The position numbers and the translations under genes are program-made. Source: Fischerella muscicola SAG 1427-1 = PCC 73103 (GTDB lineage: Bacteria > Cyanobacteriota > Cyanobacteriia > Cyanobacteriales > Nostocaceae). Taken from it: a DNA stretch of 64,000 bases. Positions 1 to 8,289 of the stretch are shown here, in pieces. The stretch covers positions 1 to 64,000 of the forward strand of contig NZ_AJLJ01000205.1 of assembly GCF_000317245.1 (NCBI RefSeq), written 5' to 3'. The notes under the pieces were generated by a model. It was given only the letters and a program-made list of their open reading frames with translations. It was not told the DNA's origin and searched no databases. Position 1 is the stretch's first letter; every line of letters starts with the position of its first letter.

Positions 1-1330
1 CGAGTAAGTGCCTAGTACAACAGCTTCAAGTCACTGTGGGGTTAATCCAGAAGGGCTATTCCAATGGGGCTATAGTAAAGACCACCGTCCGGACTTGGCA
101 CAAGTCAAAATAATGTTATCGACATGCTTACCCGTTAGGAATGCCAATTGCAACGGAAATTTTGTCAGGAGAAAAAGCCGATGACCCGTTATATATTCCA
201 GCGATTGAAAGAGTACGTTCAACACTAAAACAGTCAGGATTACTATACATTGGTGACTGTAAAATGGCATCGATTGGGACGAGAAGCCATATTGTATTGG
301 GTAGGGATTTTTATTTATGTCCTTTAAATGCAAAGCAAGTAGTGCCAGAACAATTAATAGAATATCTTCAACCAGTTTGGGATAGAAAACAAGAATTGAC
401 AACTATTGATTACGACTACGCCGATGGAAAAACTAAAAATATTGCCGAAGGATTTGAACTAAAATTGCTCCAAAAAGTAGAGATTGACGACCAAGAAGTA
501 TCTTGGGAGGAGCGACAATTAGTAGTACGTTCATTTGCCATCGCACAGACAGAAGAAAACTCTCTACGCGAACGTATACAAAAAACCTCGGATGCTCTCG
601 AACAACTTAAAATACCTCGACGAGGTAAGAAAAAGCTCACCTCATTTGAGGAGTGGGAGTCGGCTGTAGCAGCTATTATTAAACGTTATCGAACTAGTGG
701 TTTATTTCAAATTGAGATTCATACCAAACGAGTTCAAAAAGTTAAAAGACGATATTTAGAACGCCAACCTCAAGCAGTAGAAGAAATTTACTTTGACCTA
801 GATTTTAAAATTAATGAAGATGCTGTTCGGCAACAAGTTCAACTCTTAGGCTGGCGCGTCTACGTCACTAATCAAACCGAAACTCAACTCTCTTTGAAGC
901 AAGCTGTTCGTACCTATCGAGATGACAACTACACGAACGTGGATTTGCTCGACTTAAAGGCTTTCCTCTATCGTTAACACCAATTTACTTGCAGCGTGAA
1001 GACCATGTTACTGGTTTAATTCGACTACTTTCAATTGGTTTACGAGTATTGACCCTTTTGGAGTTTCAGGTTCGCCGCCATCTGGAGAAAAATAAAGAAA
1101 AGCTGGCTGGACTTTATGTTGGTAATCCAAAACGAGAAACAGCACGTCCCACAGCTGAACTTCTTCTTACGGCATTTAAAGAAATTACCTTACTGTTGAT
1201 TGAAGTCAAAAATGAAGTTTATGCTCATTTGACTGCTCTTTCACCCTTACAGCAGCGTATTCTTGCTCTACTTGGATTTCCAACTACTATTTATACTCAA
1301 CTTGGTGGTCAATCTTTAACTCCTGAGTAG
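1..1330 (+). pseudogene. Decayed IS1634-like transposase, 5' end outside window
   Basis: Pieces of one DDE transposase can be read in different frames. A GYSKDHRPDLAQVKIML segment, typical of IS1634-like enzymes, is read at about 68-130. The middle domain (GEKADDPLYIPAIER, then LLYIGDCKM) is in another frame at 141-977. The C-terminal part (LKGFPLSLTPIYL, then QREDHVTGLIRLLS) continues in the first frame to the stop at 1330. At least two frameshifts, near 125-135 and 920-940, break the gene. The N-terminal half lies beyond the left edge. No clear terminal inverted repeat or target duplication was identified on the right. This is probably an old insertion that no longer moves. The family name rests on remembered motifs. 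Confidence 0.8.
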
Positions 1331-1371
1331 TTTTTTTCTAACTCCCGAAAAAATGGGCGAACCGGGAGTTA

Positions 1372-2469
1372 TTACTGCAAAGTTGATTCATTAACTAACA
1401 TCTCTGGTAACTTTTTATCCTCTACATAATCAATGCTTTCAGGGAAATCAGCAAAACCGTCGATCGCATCTTTGATAAAACCAGCTAAAGGAACAGCAAG
1501 CAGTAACCCTAATAATCCGCCAATATAAGTTCCTACGAGCAAAGAGATAATTACCCAAATGGGTCTTAGACCAGTAAAACTCCCTAAAATTCGGGGTGCG
1601 ATCGCTTGATCAATCAACTGATCAAGAATCAGAGATAGAACTAAAACTTTAGCAGCTAACCAAATGTTGTGTGGTGCGAGTATTAAAGCAATAATAAAAT
1701 AACTCAAAATATCACCAAAAGGGACTAGGCTCAAAATTGCCACACCCAAACCAAATACTAAACCAAATTTTAGTTTCAGAATTAAATATAAGATCGTTTG
1801 TGACACTCCCAGCATTAAAGCTAAAATCACCTGACCAATCAGAAAATTTTGAAAATTTTTCTGAAGAGATTGTTGTATTTTTTGGGCTAAATCAAAAGGT
1901 ATTTTTTTAAATATTCCTTTCCAAATCCTTTCGCCATCTATTAAAAGATATATTGTTAATACAACTGTGATTAAAGCTTCCGAAATGCTATCAATAGTAT
2001 CTACAATAATACCAAATAGCTTATCTCCTGTTTGTTCCAATTCATCTGGTAAATGATTTATTGACTGACTAAATATTTCGCTAAAATTAATATTTAGTCT
2101 GTGACTGGCTCCCCAATTATTGAGAAATTGAAGTTTTTGTTCAGTAGCATCAATCCATTGAGGAACTGATTTAATCATTTCATTTAATTGTTGTAGAGCA
2201 ATGGGTAACAAAGTAATACCCAAGCTAACCACAATTACTAAACCTGCAATCAAAACTAATAACACTGCATATTTACGTTGCATTTTTCTTTGCTCAAGAA
2301 GTGCAACAGGGTAATCCAAAATAAACGCTAACAAAGTAGCTAAAACTAAAATAGTGACTATGGGTTGAAAATATTGAAAAAATTTAAAAGCTAACCAACC
2401 ATTAAGAAAAACTAATGGAAAGAGAAGCGTCAAAATTAACCATTGCAGAAGTTTATTTAGAGAAAGCAT
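1372..2469 (-). CDS. AI-2E family (PerM-like) transporter
   Basis: A 365-residue polytopic membrane protein. Paired hydrophobic helices at about 5-80, a soluble stretch at about 85-150 (QLNEMIKSVPQWIDATEQKL), and a bundle of further helices from about 150 on match the AI-2E/PerM family plan. The late segment rich in PFGDILSYF and QAIAPRILGSFTGLRPIWV is typical of this family. Members export or pass small molecules; the substrate here cannot be told, and an autoinducer role is only the family label. It stands alone, transcribed away from narB, whose 3' end is about 190 bases upstream of its start. Confidence 0.8.
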   Translation of the reverse strand: MLSLNKLLQWLILTLLFPLVFLNGWLAFKFFQYFQPIVTILVLATLLAFILDYPVALLEQRKMQRKYAVLLVLIAGLVIVVSLGITLLPIALQQLNEMIKSVPQWIDATEQKLQFLNNWGASHRLNINFSEIFSQSINHLPDELEQTGDKLFGIIVDTIDSISEALITVVLTIYLLIDGERIWKGIFKKIPFDLAQKIQQSLQKNFQNFLIGQVILALMLGVSQTILYLILKLKFGLVFGLGVAILSLVPFGDILSYFIIALILAPHNIWLAAKVLVLSLILDQLIDQAIAPRILGSFTGLRPIWVIISLLVGTYIGGLLGLLLAVPLAGFIKDAIDGFADFPESIDYVEDKKLPEMLVNESTLQ

Positions 2470-2583
2470 GATTTTAAATTAACAATTATAAATGAACTTA
2501 TATATTTATATATATAGAACTATAGAACTAGTTTTGCCTCATACTGTTGGTGAATTATGAAATCTAAAAGATATTCACCAAAA

Positions 2584-2612
2584 GTAGAGACATTGCAGTG
2601 CAACATCTCTAC
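2584..2612. repeat. Dispersed palindrome GTAGAGA...TCTCTAC
   Basis: Seven-base arms GTAGAGA and TCTCTAC enclose a 15-base centre that is itself partly palindromic (TTGCAGTGCAA). It is one of several short hairpin repeats scattered between genes in this window. It lies between the AI-2E-type gene and the narB 3' end. Confidence 0.6.
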
Positions 2613-2657
2613 AACCTCAAAATTATGCCAAAAAATCCTATCCTTTGGAGTATTGGA

Positions 2658-4964
2658 TCACGGGTTGGTCACTAATTTCATCCCCGATTCCCGTTCCCTG
2701 ATCCCCAATTCCCGATCTCTAATAACTGTTAAATCTGCTGTGACTGGAATTATCTGCACCGCACAGGCTTTTAATTCTGGTTGTAGAGAATCGGGACAAG
2801 ATTCAGGATGGGTAAGGGCGTTGGCTTCAGCATTATCTGCCCACAATGCACCCCAATGCATGGGAACGAAGACCGTACCAGGGGCGATCGCTTTGGTAAT
2901 TTTGGCTGGGAAGAAAGTTTGAGAACGGCGCGATCGCACTTCGACTAATTGGTTATCAGTAATTTTTAATCCAGCAGCATCACGGGGATGAATTTCGATA
3001 AATGGTTCAGGGTGCATTTGCCGAGTTTTTTCAATCCGACCGGTGCGTGTCAGGGTGTGCCAATGTCCATAAAGTCTCCCATTCGTCAGCACAAAGGGAT
3101 AATCAGGATCTGGTGGTTCTGCTAGTCCCCGCGAGTGATAAGCTGCAAACCTGGCGCGTCCATCGGGGGTGTGAAAGTGCAAGTCAGTGTAGAGACGCTT
3201 TCCTTTTAGGGGTGTAGGGGAGCCAGTGCGTTGCGCGGGTTCCCCGCGTTGTAGCACCTGGCGTGTGTAGGGGTGTAAGGGAGAATCTAGATCAATCTTT
3301 CTGTTTTCTTCGATAGGATGTGGCCATTGAGTCGGCCCTTGGGATCGCAATTGTTCATGACTTAACCCTGTCATCTCGCAGGGGCGATCGCTAGTTAGTG
3401 TAACAAACTCTGCAAATACCTCAGCGGAGTTAGCAAAGGCGAATTCTCCGACAAAACCTAACCTGCGCCCGACTTCGGCGAATATTTCCCAATCTGCTTT
3501 GGCTTGTCCTGGTGGTCGGCGAAATGCTGGACACAGCGTAACTCGGCGTTCCGAATTAGTCATAACGCCGGTTTTCTCACTCCATTGGGCAGCAGGTAAA
3601 AGAACATGAGCATAGGTAGCAGTTTCTGTGGGATAATAAGCGTCTTGATAAATAGTAAAAGGCGATCGCATCAATGCTGCTTTTGTCCGTTCCAAATCTG
3701 GCATACTCACCGCCGGATTGGTAGCAGCAATCCACAATAAACCCACAGTCCCATCTTCCAAGCCAGTAATCATATCCCAAGCCGTCAAACCAGGATTGGG
3801 TGAAATTTGTCCCCGCTTCAATCCCCAAATTTCTTCAACTTCGGCGCGGTGTTGAGGATTTTTCACCAAGCGATAACCAGGTAACAAATGCGCCAATCCT
3901 CCAGCTTCTCTACCTCCCATGGCGTTGGGCTGACCTGTGAGGGAGAATGGCCCCGCCCCTGGCTTACCAATCTGTCCGGTCATCAAGTGCAGATTAATAA
4001 TTGTTCTGACCTTGGCTGTCCCTTCTGAAGACTGATTCACACCCATTGACCACATAGACAACACGCGTTTTGATTCACCCCAGTACCTAGCTGCTGTCTC
4101 CAAATCTTTGATGTCTATTCCGCACCGATCAGCCACTATTTCTGGAGAATAATGGCGGATTACCTCAGCATAGGCGGGAAAGTTGCTGGTACAGTCGTCA
4201 ATAAAACCGACATCAATGTGGTTCCAACGCATCAACAAGTGAGCAATTCCATTCAACAAGTCGATATCTGTACCAGGACGAATTGCTAAATGTAAGTCAG
4301 CTACTTCTGCGGTGGCTGTACGACGAGGATCAACCACAATCATTTTGACCTTGCGGTTTTTTTTGTGGTATTTCTCCAGTCGGTTAAAAATGATGGGGTG
4401 ACATTCTGCTGTATTAGTACCAATTAAGAATGCACAATCAGTTAACTCCAAATCGTCATAGCAGCAGGGAGGCCCATCCGCACCAAAGCTTTGGATATAA
4501 CCAGCTACAGCACTAGACATACACAAGCGAGAGTTAGCATCAAAATTATTGCTACCTAAGCATCCTTTCAACAACTTCTGAGCTATGTAATAATCTTCGG
4601 TTTGAAACTGACCAGAACCATACATGCATATGGCTTCTGGCCCCTGAGTTAAACGCACAGTTTGAATGCGTTTGGTGATCAGATCAAAAGCTTCATCCCA
4701 ACTCACATGCCGGAATTTCTGATCTAGGGAGTCACGTACCATCGGGTAATGCAGTCTGTTTTTATCCAAAGACTCAGCGATCGTTGCACCTTTGACGCAA
4801 ACCATTCCTTGACTAGATGGATGGGCTTTATCACCCCGTACCCGCCAAATTGGGTTCCCTTGACTATCGCGATGAGTTGCTTTACCTGGTTGGGCTGGCG
4901 GCGAAACTTCTAGACCACAGCCAACACCACAGTAAGGACAGAGTGTTTTATTAACTTCAGTCAT
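2658..4964 (-). CDS. narB: Ferredoxin-nitrate reductase NarB
   Basis: Cytoplasmic molybdoenzyme that reduces nitrate to nitrite with ferredoxin electrons. The N-terminus has the 4Fe-4S cysteine motif [12 protein letters not shown] followed by GMVCVKG, then the molybdopterin oxidoreductase core and, near the C-terminus, the molydopterin dinucleotide-binding domain ([16 protein letters not shown]). The length of 768 residues exceeds the roughly 730 I recall for the family. The excess is explained by a repeat-derived stretch at about residues 566-585 and an STRR-derived tail from about 749. It is last in the nirA-nrtABCD-nrtP-narB row. A 458-base gap with a hairpin separates it from nrtP, so it may also have its own promoter. 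Function is secure; the effect of the insertions is unknown. Confidence 0.95.
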   Translation of the reverse strand: MTEVNKTLCPYCGVGCGLEVSPPAQPGKATHRDSQGNPIWRVRGDKAHPSSQGMVCVKGATIAESLDKNRLHYPMVRDSLDQKFRHVSWDEAFDLITKRIQTVRLTQGPEAICMYGSGQFQTEDYYIAQKLLKGCLGSNNFDANSRLCMSSAVAGYIQSFGADGPPCCYDDLELTDCAFLIGTNTAECHPIIFNRLEKYHKKNRKVKMIVVDPRRTATAEVADLHLAIRPGTDIDLLNGIAHLLMRWNHIDVGFIDDCTSNFPAYAEVIRHYSPEIVADRCGIDIKDLETAARYWGESKRVLSMWSMGVNQSSEGTAKVRTIINLHLMTGQIGKPGAGPFSLTGQPNAMGGREAGGLAHLLPGYRLVKNPQHRAEVEEIWGLKRGQISPNPGLTAWDMITGLEDGTVGLLWIAATNPAVSMPDLERTKAALMRSPFTIYQDAYYPTETATYAHVLLPAAQWSEKTGVMTNSERRVTLCPAFRRPPGQAKADWEIFAEVGRRLGFVGEFAFANSAEVFAEFVTLTSDRPCEMTGLSHEQLRSQGPTQWPHPIEENRKIDLDSPLHPYTRQVLQRGEPAQRTGSPTPLKGKRLYTDLHFHTPDGRARFAAYHSRGLAEPPDPDYPFVLTNGRLYGHWHTLTRTGRIEKTRQMHPEPFIEIHPRDAAGLKITDNQLVEVRSRRSQTFFPAKITKAIAPGTVFVPMHWGALWADNAEANALTHPESCPDSLQPELKACAVQIIPVTADLTVIRDRELGIRERESGMKLVTNP
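2681..2720. repeat. STRR-type heptamers forming the narB 3' end
   Basis: Degenerate heptamers of the ATCCCCG/ATTCCCG type run through the last codons of narB and encode a charged tail beginning [15 protein letters not shown] (about residues 748-762). The same heptamers occur between genes elsewhere in the window, for example at 13795-13842 and 19640-19840. Confidence 0.75.
3222..3262. repeat. 41-base palindromic element inside narB
   Basis: The element begins GCCAGTGCG and ends CACCTGGC, with a GCGGGTTCCCCGC hairpin core. The reverse complement of 50110-50150 is the same length and matches at 31 of 41 positions by hand count. It is read in frame within narB as a stretch around residues 568-581 ([14 protein letters not shown]), flanked by short GGTGTAGGGG-like repeats. 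Confidence 0.75.
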
Positions 4965-5217
4965 ACGTAACTACACTGTTTTAACTGATTTTTTAAATGT
5001 TGAAATTCTGGGTTAATAGAAGATAAATTTGTCTAATTCTGGTATTTTTAAAACATAGGAATATCAACTAAATAGTCATCAAAAATTATTTGAATTCAGA
5101 TTGATAATTTTTTTTGGTTTGAGTTATGATAAACTCATTAATTAGTTTATCTATGTTTGGAAAAACTAATAAAATAAGTCTTTATAACTATTAGATATCA
5201 ATTCAAACCAACAAAAT

Positions 5218-5231
5218 GTTTGTTATGATAC
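5218..5231 (-). promoter_or_regulatory. Candidate degenerate NtcA site upstream of narB
   Basis: On the minus strand this reads GTA-N8-AAC, one base from the NtcA consensus GTA-N8-TAC; it also overlaps a TGT-N10-ACA. No TA-N3-T box stands at the usual 22-base spacing (the nearest is TATCTA at 20), and the site is about 250 bases from the narB start. The 4965-5422 gap otherwise holds AT-rich sequence and the hairpin at 5375-5407. Confidence 0.3.
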
Positions 5232-5374
5232 AGTTTTAAAATTTGTCTGAATGTTTTTCTATTTAATAGATAGTTTTTATTTGTCAAAAATTAAGTTATT
5301 AGTAATAAAAATAGATTTATAATCACCCATTAATATATAGCAATTCTATTTAAGTTTTGAAAATTGATAGACAC

Positions 5375-5407
5375 AGATCCCCGACTTCTCCAAGAAGTCG
5401 GGGATCT
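5375..5407. repeat. 15-bp perfect hairpin just after nrtP
   Basis: Arms AGATCCCCGACTTCT and its exact complement are separated by three bases. A T-rich run follows on the plus strand, opposite to the genes on both sides, so it is not a canonical terminator for nrtP. This GATCCCCGACTTCT hairpin is, as I recall, a common dispersed repeat in filamentous cyanobacteria. It could still stabilise or end the nrtP message. Confidence 0.7.
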
Positions 5408-5422
5408 TGTTTTTCACGAATA

Positions 5423-6925
5423 CTATTCTTCTGCTAGGATGTGAGATTTTTGATTTGTTGTTTCTGCTAACTCACCCTCATAAGCATTAGCAAAAGAATC
5501 CTTGGGTTCTTTGAGGAAAAAGGCACACATAAAAGCACAAATTATTGCGGCTATACCCATTGTGGAAAATAGTGTGGAGGCGTCGGTTAAGCTAAAAATT
5601 GTCAGATAAACAACTCCACCAAAATTACCGTAAGCTCCGACGTTACCTGCAATCTGTCCTGTGGCTTCTTTTTTAATTAGAGGTACAATTCCGTAGGTTG
5701 CGCCACAGCCAGCTTGAGCAAAATAAGCGGCAAACATAGTTACAGCGATCGCTAAAGGTAAAGGCCAGCTACTGTTAATAAAATGTGTCATCAAATAGCC
5801 AACACCAATACCAAAACTGATCATCGTCATTGTCCATTTACGAGAGCCAAATTTATCAGAAATTAAACCACCACTAGGACGAGAAATTAAGTTCAAAAAT
5901 GGATAAGTAGCAGCTATCATCCCAGCAACTACATGCTCTAATCCAAAGGTTTTTTCAAAGAAGGCAGGTAGCATAGAAACGGCAGCGAGTTCAGAGCCAA
6001 AATTAGTAATGTAAGTGAACTCTAATAATGCTACTTGTCTAAAATGATAACGTTCAGAAGCAGCATAGGTTTTCTTGCCAATTAAAAGTTCTTTATTTAC
6101 CTGCCAAGCTTTGTAGGTTTGGTAAACAAACAATCCTGCTAATACCAACCAAACCAAATACATATGGCTCAGAGTTAAAAAATGAATATTCTTTTGTTCC
6201 AAGCGCCAAGCTAATAAACCCAAGGCAAAAATTAAACCAAAATTGGAAATAATCATTGCCCAAAAGCTTTTGACACTGGTTACTTCCAAAGCACCATTTT
6301 TCTTAGGACGCTTATAGACTTTACCAACAGGTGTATCTTTTACGCTATTGAAATAAATTAGACCGTAAATTGCAGCAATGATTCCTGTCAGAGCGATCGC
6401 AAACCGCCAATTGGAAGCGCCACCAGTCATCAAGCTAGCAGCCACTGCAATCGTTGGTAAGGTAAACTCTGCCCCAAAAGCCCCAAAGTTACCCCATCCA
6501 CCATAAATACCTTGGGCAATACCAATTTCTTTCGGAGGAAACCATTCTGCCACCATACGGATACCCACCACGAACCCAGCTCCGACAATCCCCATCAACA
6601 AACGACTAATGACTAGATGGTGAAAATTTTGTGATAGTGCAGTCGCTAAACAGGGAACAGAAGCAAAGATCAGCAGTAATGAATACGTAATTTTAGGGCC
6701 AAAGCGATCCAGCAGCATACCAATGATGATGCGCGCCGGAATTGTCAACGCGAGGTTACAAATGCCCAAAGTTTTTATTTGTTCTGGTGTCAGATTTAAC
6801 TGTTTGCCAATAGTTGTCGCAAAGGGAGCAAAGTTAAACCAGCATACAAAAGTCAGAAAGAAAGCAAACCAAGTCAAATGTAAGATGCGGTAGCGACCAT
6901 TAAATGAAAATAATCCTTTTAGCAT
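5423..6925 (-). CDS. nrtP: MFS nitrate/nitrite permease (NrtP/NarK-like, NNP family)
   Basis: A 500-residue protein with about twelve membrane helices. It has NNP-family signatures: FAPFATTIGKQLNLTPEQ at the start, ARIIIGMLLDRFGPK in the loop after helix 2, and two glycine-rich nitrate motifs, GIYGGWGNFGAFGAEFTLP and GNVGAYGNFGGVVYLT. A large loop (about residues 200-290) splits the halves, as in cyanobacterial NrtP. It takes up nitrate and nitrite across the plasma membrane. It lies between nrtD and narB, all on the minus strand. This is unusual because the ABC importer NrtABCD is encoded just upstream. No clear ribosome binding site is visible; the sequence before the ATG is heptamer repeat. 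Confidence 0.9.
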   Translation of the reverse strand: MLKGLFSFNGRYRILHLTWFAFFLTFVCWFNFAPFATTIGKQLNLTPEQIKTLGICNLALTIPARIIIGMLLDRFGPKITYSLLLIFASVPCLATALSQNFHHLVISRLLMGIVGAGFVVGIRMVAEWFPPKEIGIAQGIYGGWGNFGAFGAEFTLPTIAVAASLMTGGASNWRFAIALTGIIAAIYGLIYFNSVKDTPVGKVYKRPKKNGALEVTSVKSFWAMIISNFGLIFALGLLAWRLEQKNIHFLTLSHMYLVWLVLAGLFVYQTYKAWQVNKELLIGKKTYAASERYHFRQVALLEFTYITNFGSELAAVSMLPAFFEKTFGLEHVVAGMIAATYPFLNLISRPSGGLISDKFGSRKWTMTMISFGIGVGYLMTHFINSSWPLPLAIAVTMFAAYFAQAGCGATYGIVPLIKKEATGQIAGNVGAYGNFGGVVYLTIFSLTDASTLFSTMGIAAIICAFMCAFFLKEPKDSFANAYEGELAETTNQKSHILAEE

Positions 6926-7037
6926 AAGATGTTAGTGATTGCTGGTTAGTGATTAGTGGTTAGTTGTTGATTGTTGGGCATTGGGCATGGGGCTTTAAGA
7001 ATCGTCTTTCGTAAACAAGTATTTGTATTTCGCTGAC

Positions 7038-7253
7038 GGGTCTTTGATACTCGACGACGACTCTTTTATACTCAACGACGGGTCTTTTATACTCAACGAC
7101 GGGTCTTTTATACTCAACGACGAGTCTTTTATACTCAACGACGGGTCTTTTATACTCAACGACGAGTCTTTTATACTCAACGACGAGTCTTTTATACTCA
7201 ACGACGGGTCTTTGATACTCGACGACGACTCTTTTATACTCAACGACGAGTCT
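7038..7253. repeat. Ten-copy 21-bp tandem repeat between nrtD and nrtP
   Basis: Ten complete 21-base units of the form G-R-STCTTTTATACTCAACGAC follow one another, with a partial eleventh. Variation is confined to a few columns: GGG, GAG or GAC at the start, and TTG/CG versus TTA/CA in the first and ninth units. Because 21 is a multiple of three, several frames stay open on both strands and give low-complexity peptides, which I regard as artefacts. Units 1-2 and 9-10 are the same pair of variants, suggesting a block duplication. Confidence 0.9.
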
Positions 7254-7282
7254 CAAACACTCCCCACACTCCCCACACTCCC

Positions 7283-7302
7283 AGACGCGATGAATCGCGT
7301 CT
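7283..7302. repeat. Small palindrome AGACGCGATGAATCGCGTCT
   Basis: A near-perfect 20-base palindrome, one of a family also seen at 11415-11434, 18308-18329 and 62559-62580. It is flanked by CTCCCCACA heptamer repeats just downstream of nrtD. Confidence 0.65.
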
Positions 7303-7339
7303 CTACATTACTCCCCACACTCCCCACACTCCCCGATCC

Positions 7340-8188
7340 CTATTCCTCAGAATGAGCGCAGCGACGATACAGGAAATCTAGGGCGTAGTTCCGCAAGTTA
7401 TAATATTCCGGGTCTTCCATGATGCGGCGACGATTGCGGGGACGGGCAAAAGGAATATTGAGGACTTCACCAATCTTGGCAGCAGGGCCGTTAGTCATCA
7501 TTACTAGCCTGTCTGCTAAAAACAACGCTTCGTCAATATCATGAGTAATCATCAGGACTGTGACTTGATGTTCACGCCAGATTTGCAGCAATTCTTCTTG
7601 CAATTCTTCTCTGGTGATCGCATCTAAAGCACCAAAGGGTTCGTCCAAAATCAAAACTTGGGGACGGATAGAAAGGGCGCGAGCGATCGCAACTCGCTGC
7701 TTCATCCCACCAGAGATTTGACTGGGTTTCTTATCAGCAGCCTCTGTCAATCCCACCATCGCCAAATGTTCTTTGACTATCGCTCGTTTTTCTGCCTGAG
7801 TTTTGCGGGGAAATACTGTGTCTACAGCCAAATAAATGTTCTCGAAAACACTTAACCATGGTAGTAGACAGTAATTCTGAAATACCATCATTCTGTCTGG
7901 GCCTGGTTCAGTGATTGCTTGGTTTTGTAGCATAACTACACCATCAGTGGGCGTATTGAAACCAGAAACCATGTTCAGCAGTGTTGACTTCCCACAGCCA
8001 GAGTGACCGATAATACAAACAAATTCACCTTCACGAACTTTGAGGTTAACCCCATCTAATACGGTGTAAGGCCCATCAGCAGTTGGATAAATTTTGTTTA
8101 CATCTTCAATGACAAGAAAGTTTTCTGCTTTTTGAGTTTGCAGTTGACTGATTTGAACTTCGCTGTTACTTCCGTTTAGTGTTCGCAT
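7340..8188 (-). CDS. nrtD: Nitrate ABC transporter ATPase NrtD
   Basis: A 282-residue ABC ATPase. It shows Walker A GHSGCGKSTL, a Q-loop (VFQNYCLLPW), the signature SGGMKQRVAIARAL, Walker B VLILDEPFGALD and the switch histidine ITHDIDEA. The RPRNRR...YYNLRNYALDFLYRRC tail is typical of NrtD. It is expected to pair with NrtC on the inner face of the NrtB permease and power nitrate uptake. It follows nrtC after about 100 bases of TTAATGGT-type heptamers. The bicarbonate transporter subunit CmpD is very similar, but the nirA/narB context fixes the nitrate role. Confidence 0.93.
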   Translation of the reverse strand: MRTLNGSNSEVQISQLQTQKAENFLVIEDVNKIYPTADGPYTVLDGVNLKVREGEFVCIIGHSGCGKSTLLNMVSGFNTPTDGVVMLQNQAITEPGPDRMMVFQNYCLLPWLSVFENIYLAVDTVFPRKTQAEKRAIVKEHLAMVGLTEAADKKPSQISGGMKQRVAIARALSIRPQVLILDEPFGALDAITREELQEELLQIWREHQVTVLMITHDIDEALFLADRLVMMTNGPAAKIGEVLNIPFARPRNRRRIMEDPEYYNLRNYALDFLYRRCAHSEE

Positions 8189-8289
8189 GATGAAATTTGT
8201 TAATAGTTAATGGTTAGTAGTTAATGGTTAATGGTTAATAGTTAGTAATTAGTAGTTATTAACCATACTTTTTCCCCGATCCCCGACCC

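Noticed and set aside
1340..1370. Inverted repeat AACTCCCG...CGGGAGTT as a terminator or IS end
   Set aside because: Only eight-base arms with a 15-base loop and no T-run on the needed side. It could be the transposon's right end but cannot be shown without the left end.
2557..2922. 121-codon plus-strand frame overlapping narB
   Set aside because: Antisense to narB and heptamer repeats; no family features.
5375..5407. Hairpin after nrtP as a standard terminator
   Set aside because: The T-run is on the plus strand while both neighbours are minus-strand genes. Recorded as a dispersed hairpin repeat instead.
7038..7253. Possible CRISPR array
   Set aside because: The units are contiguous, 21 bases long, with no unique spacers, and no cas genes are nearby.
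6960..7355. Three overlapping open frames with repetitive peptides
   Set aside because: They exist only because the 21-base tandem repeat is a multiple of three and has no stops in several frames. The peptides are low-complexity in all frames and lack start signals.
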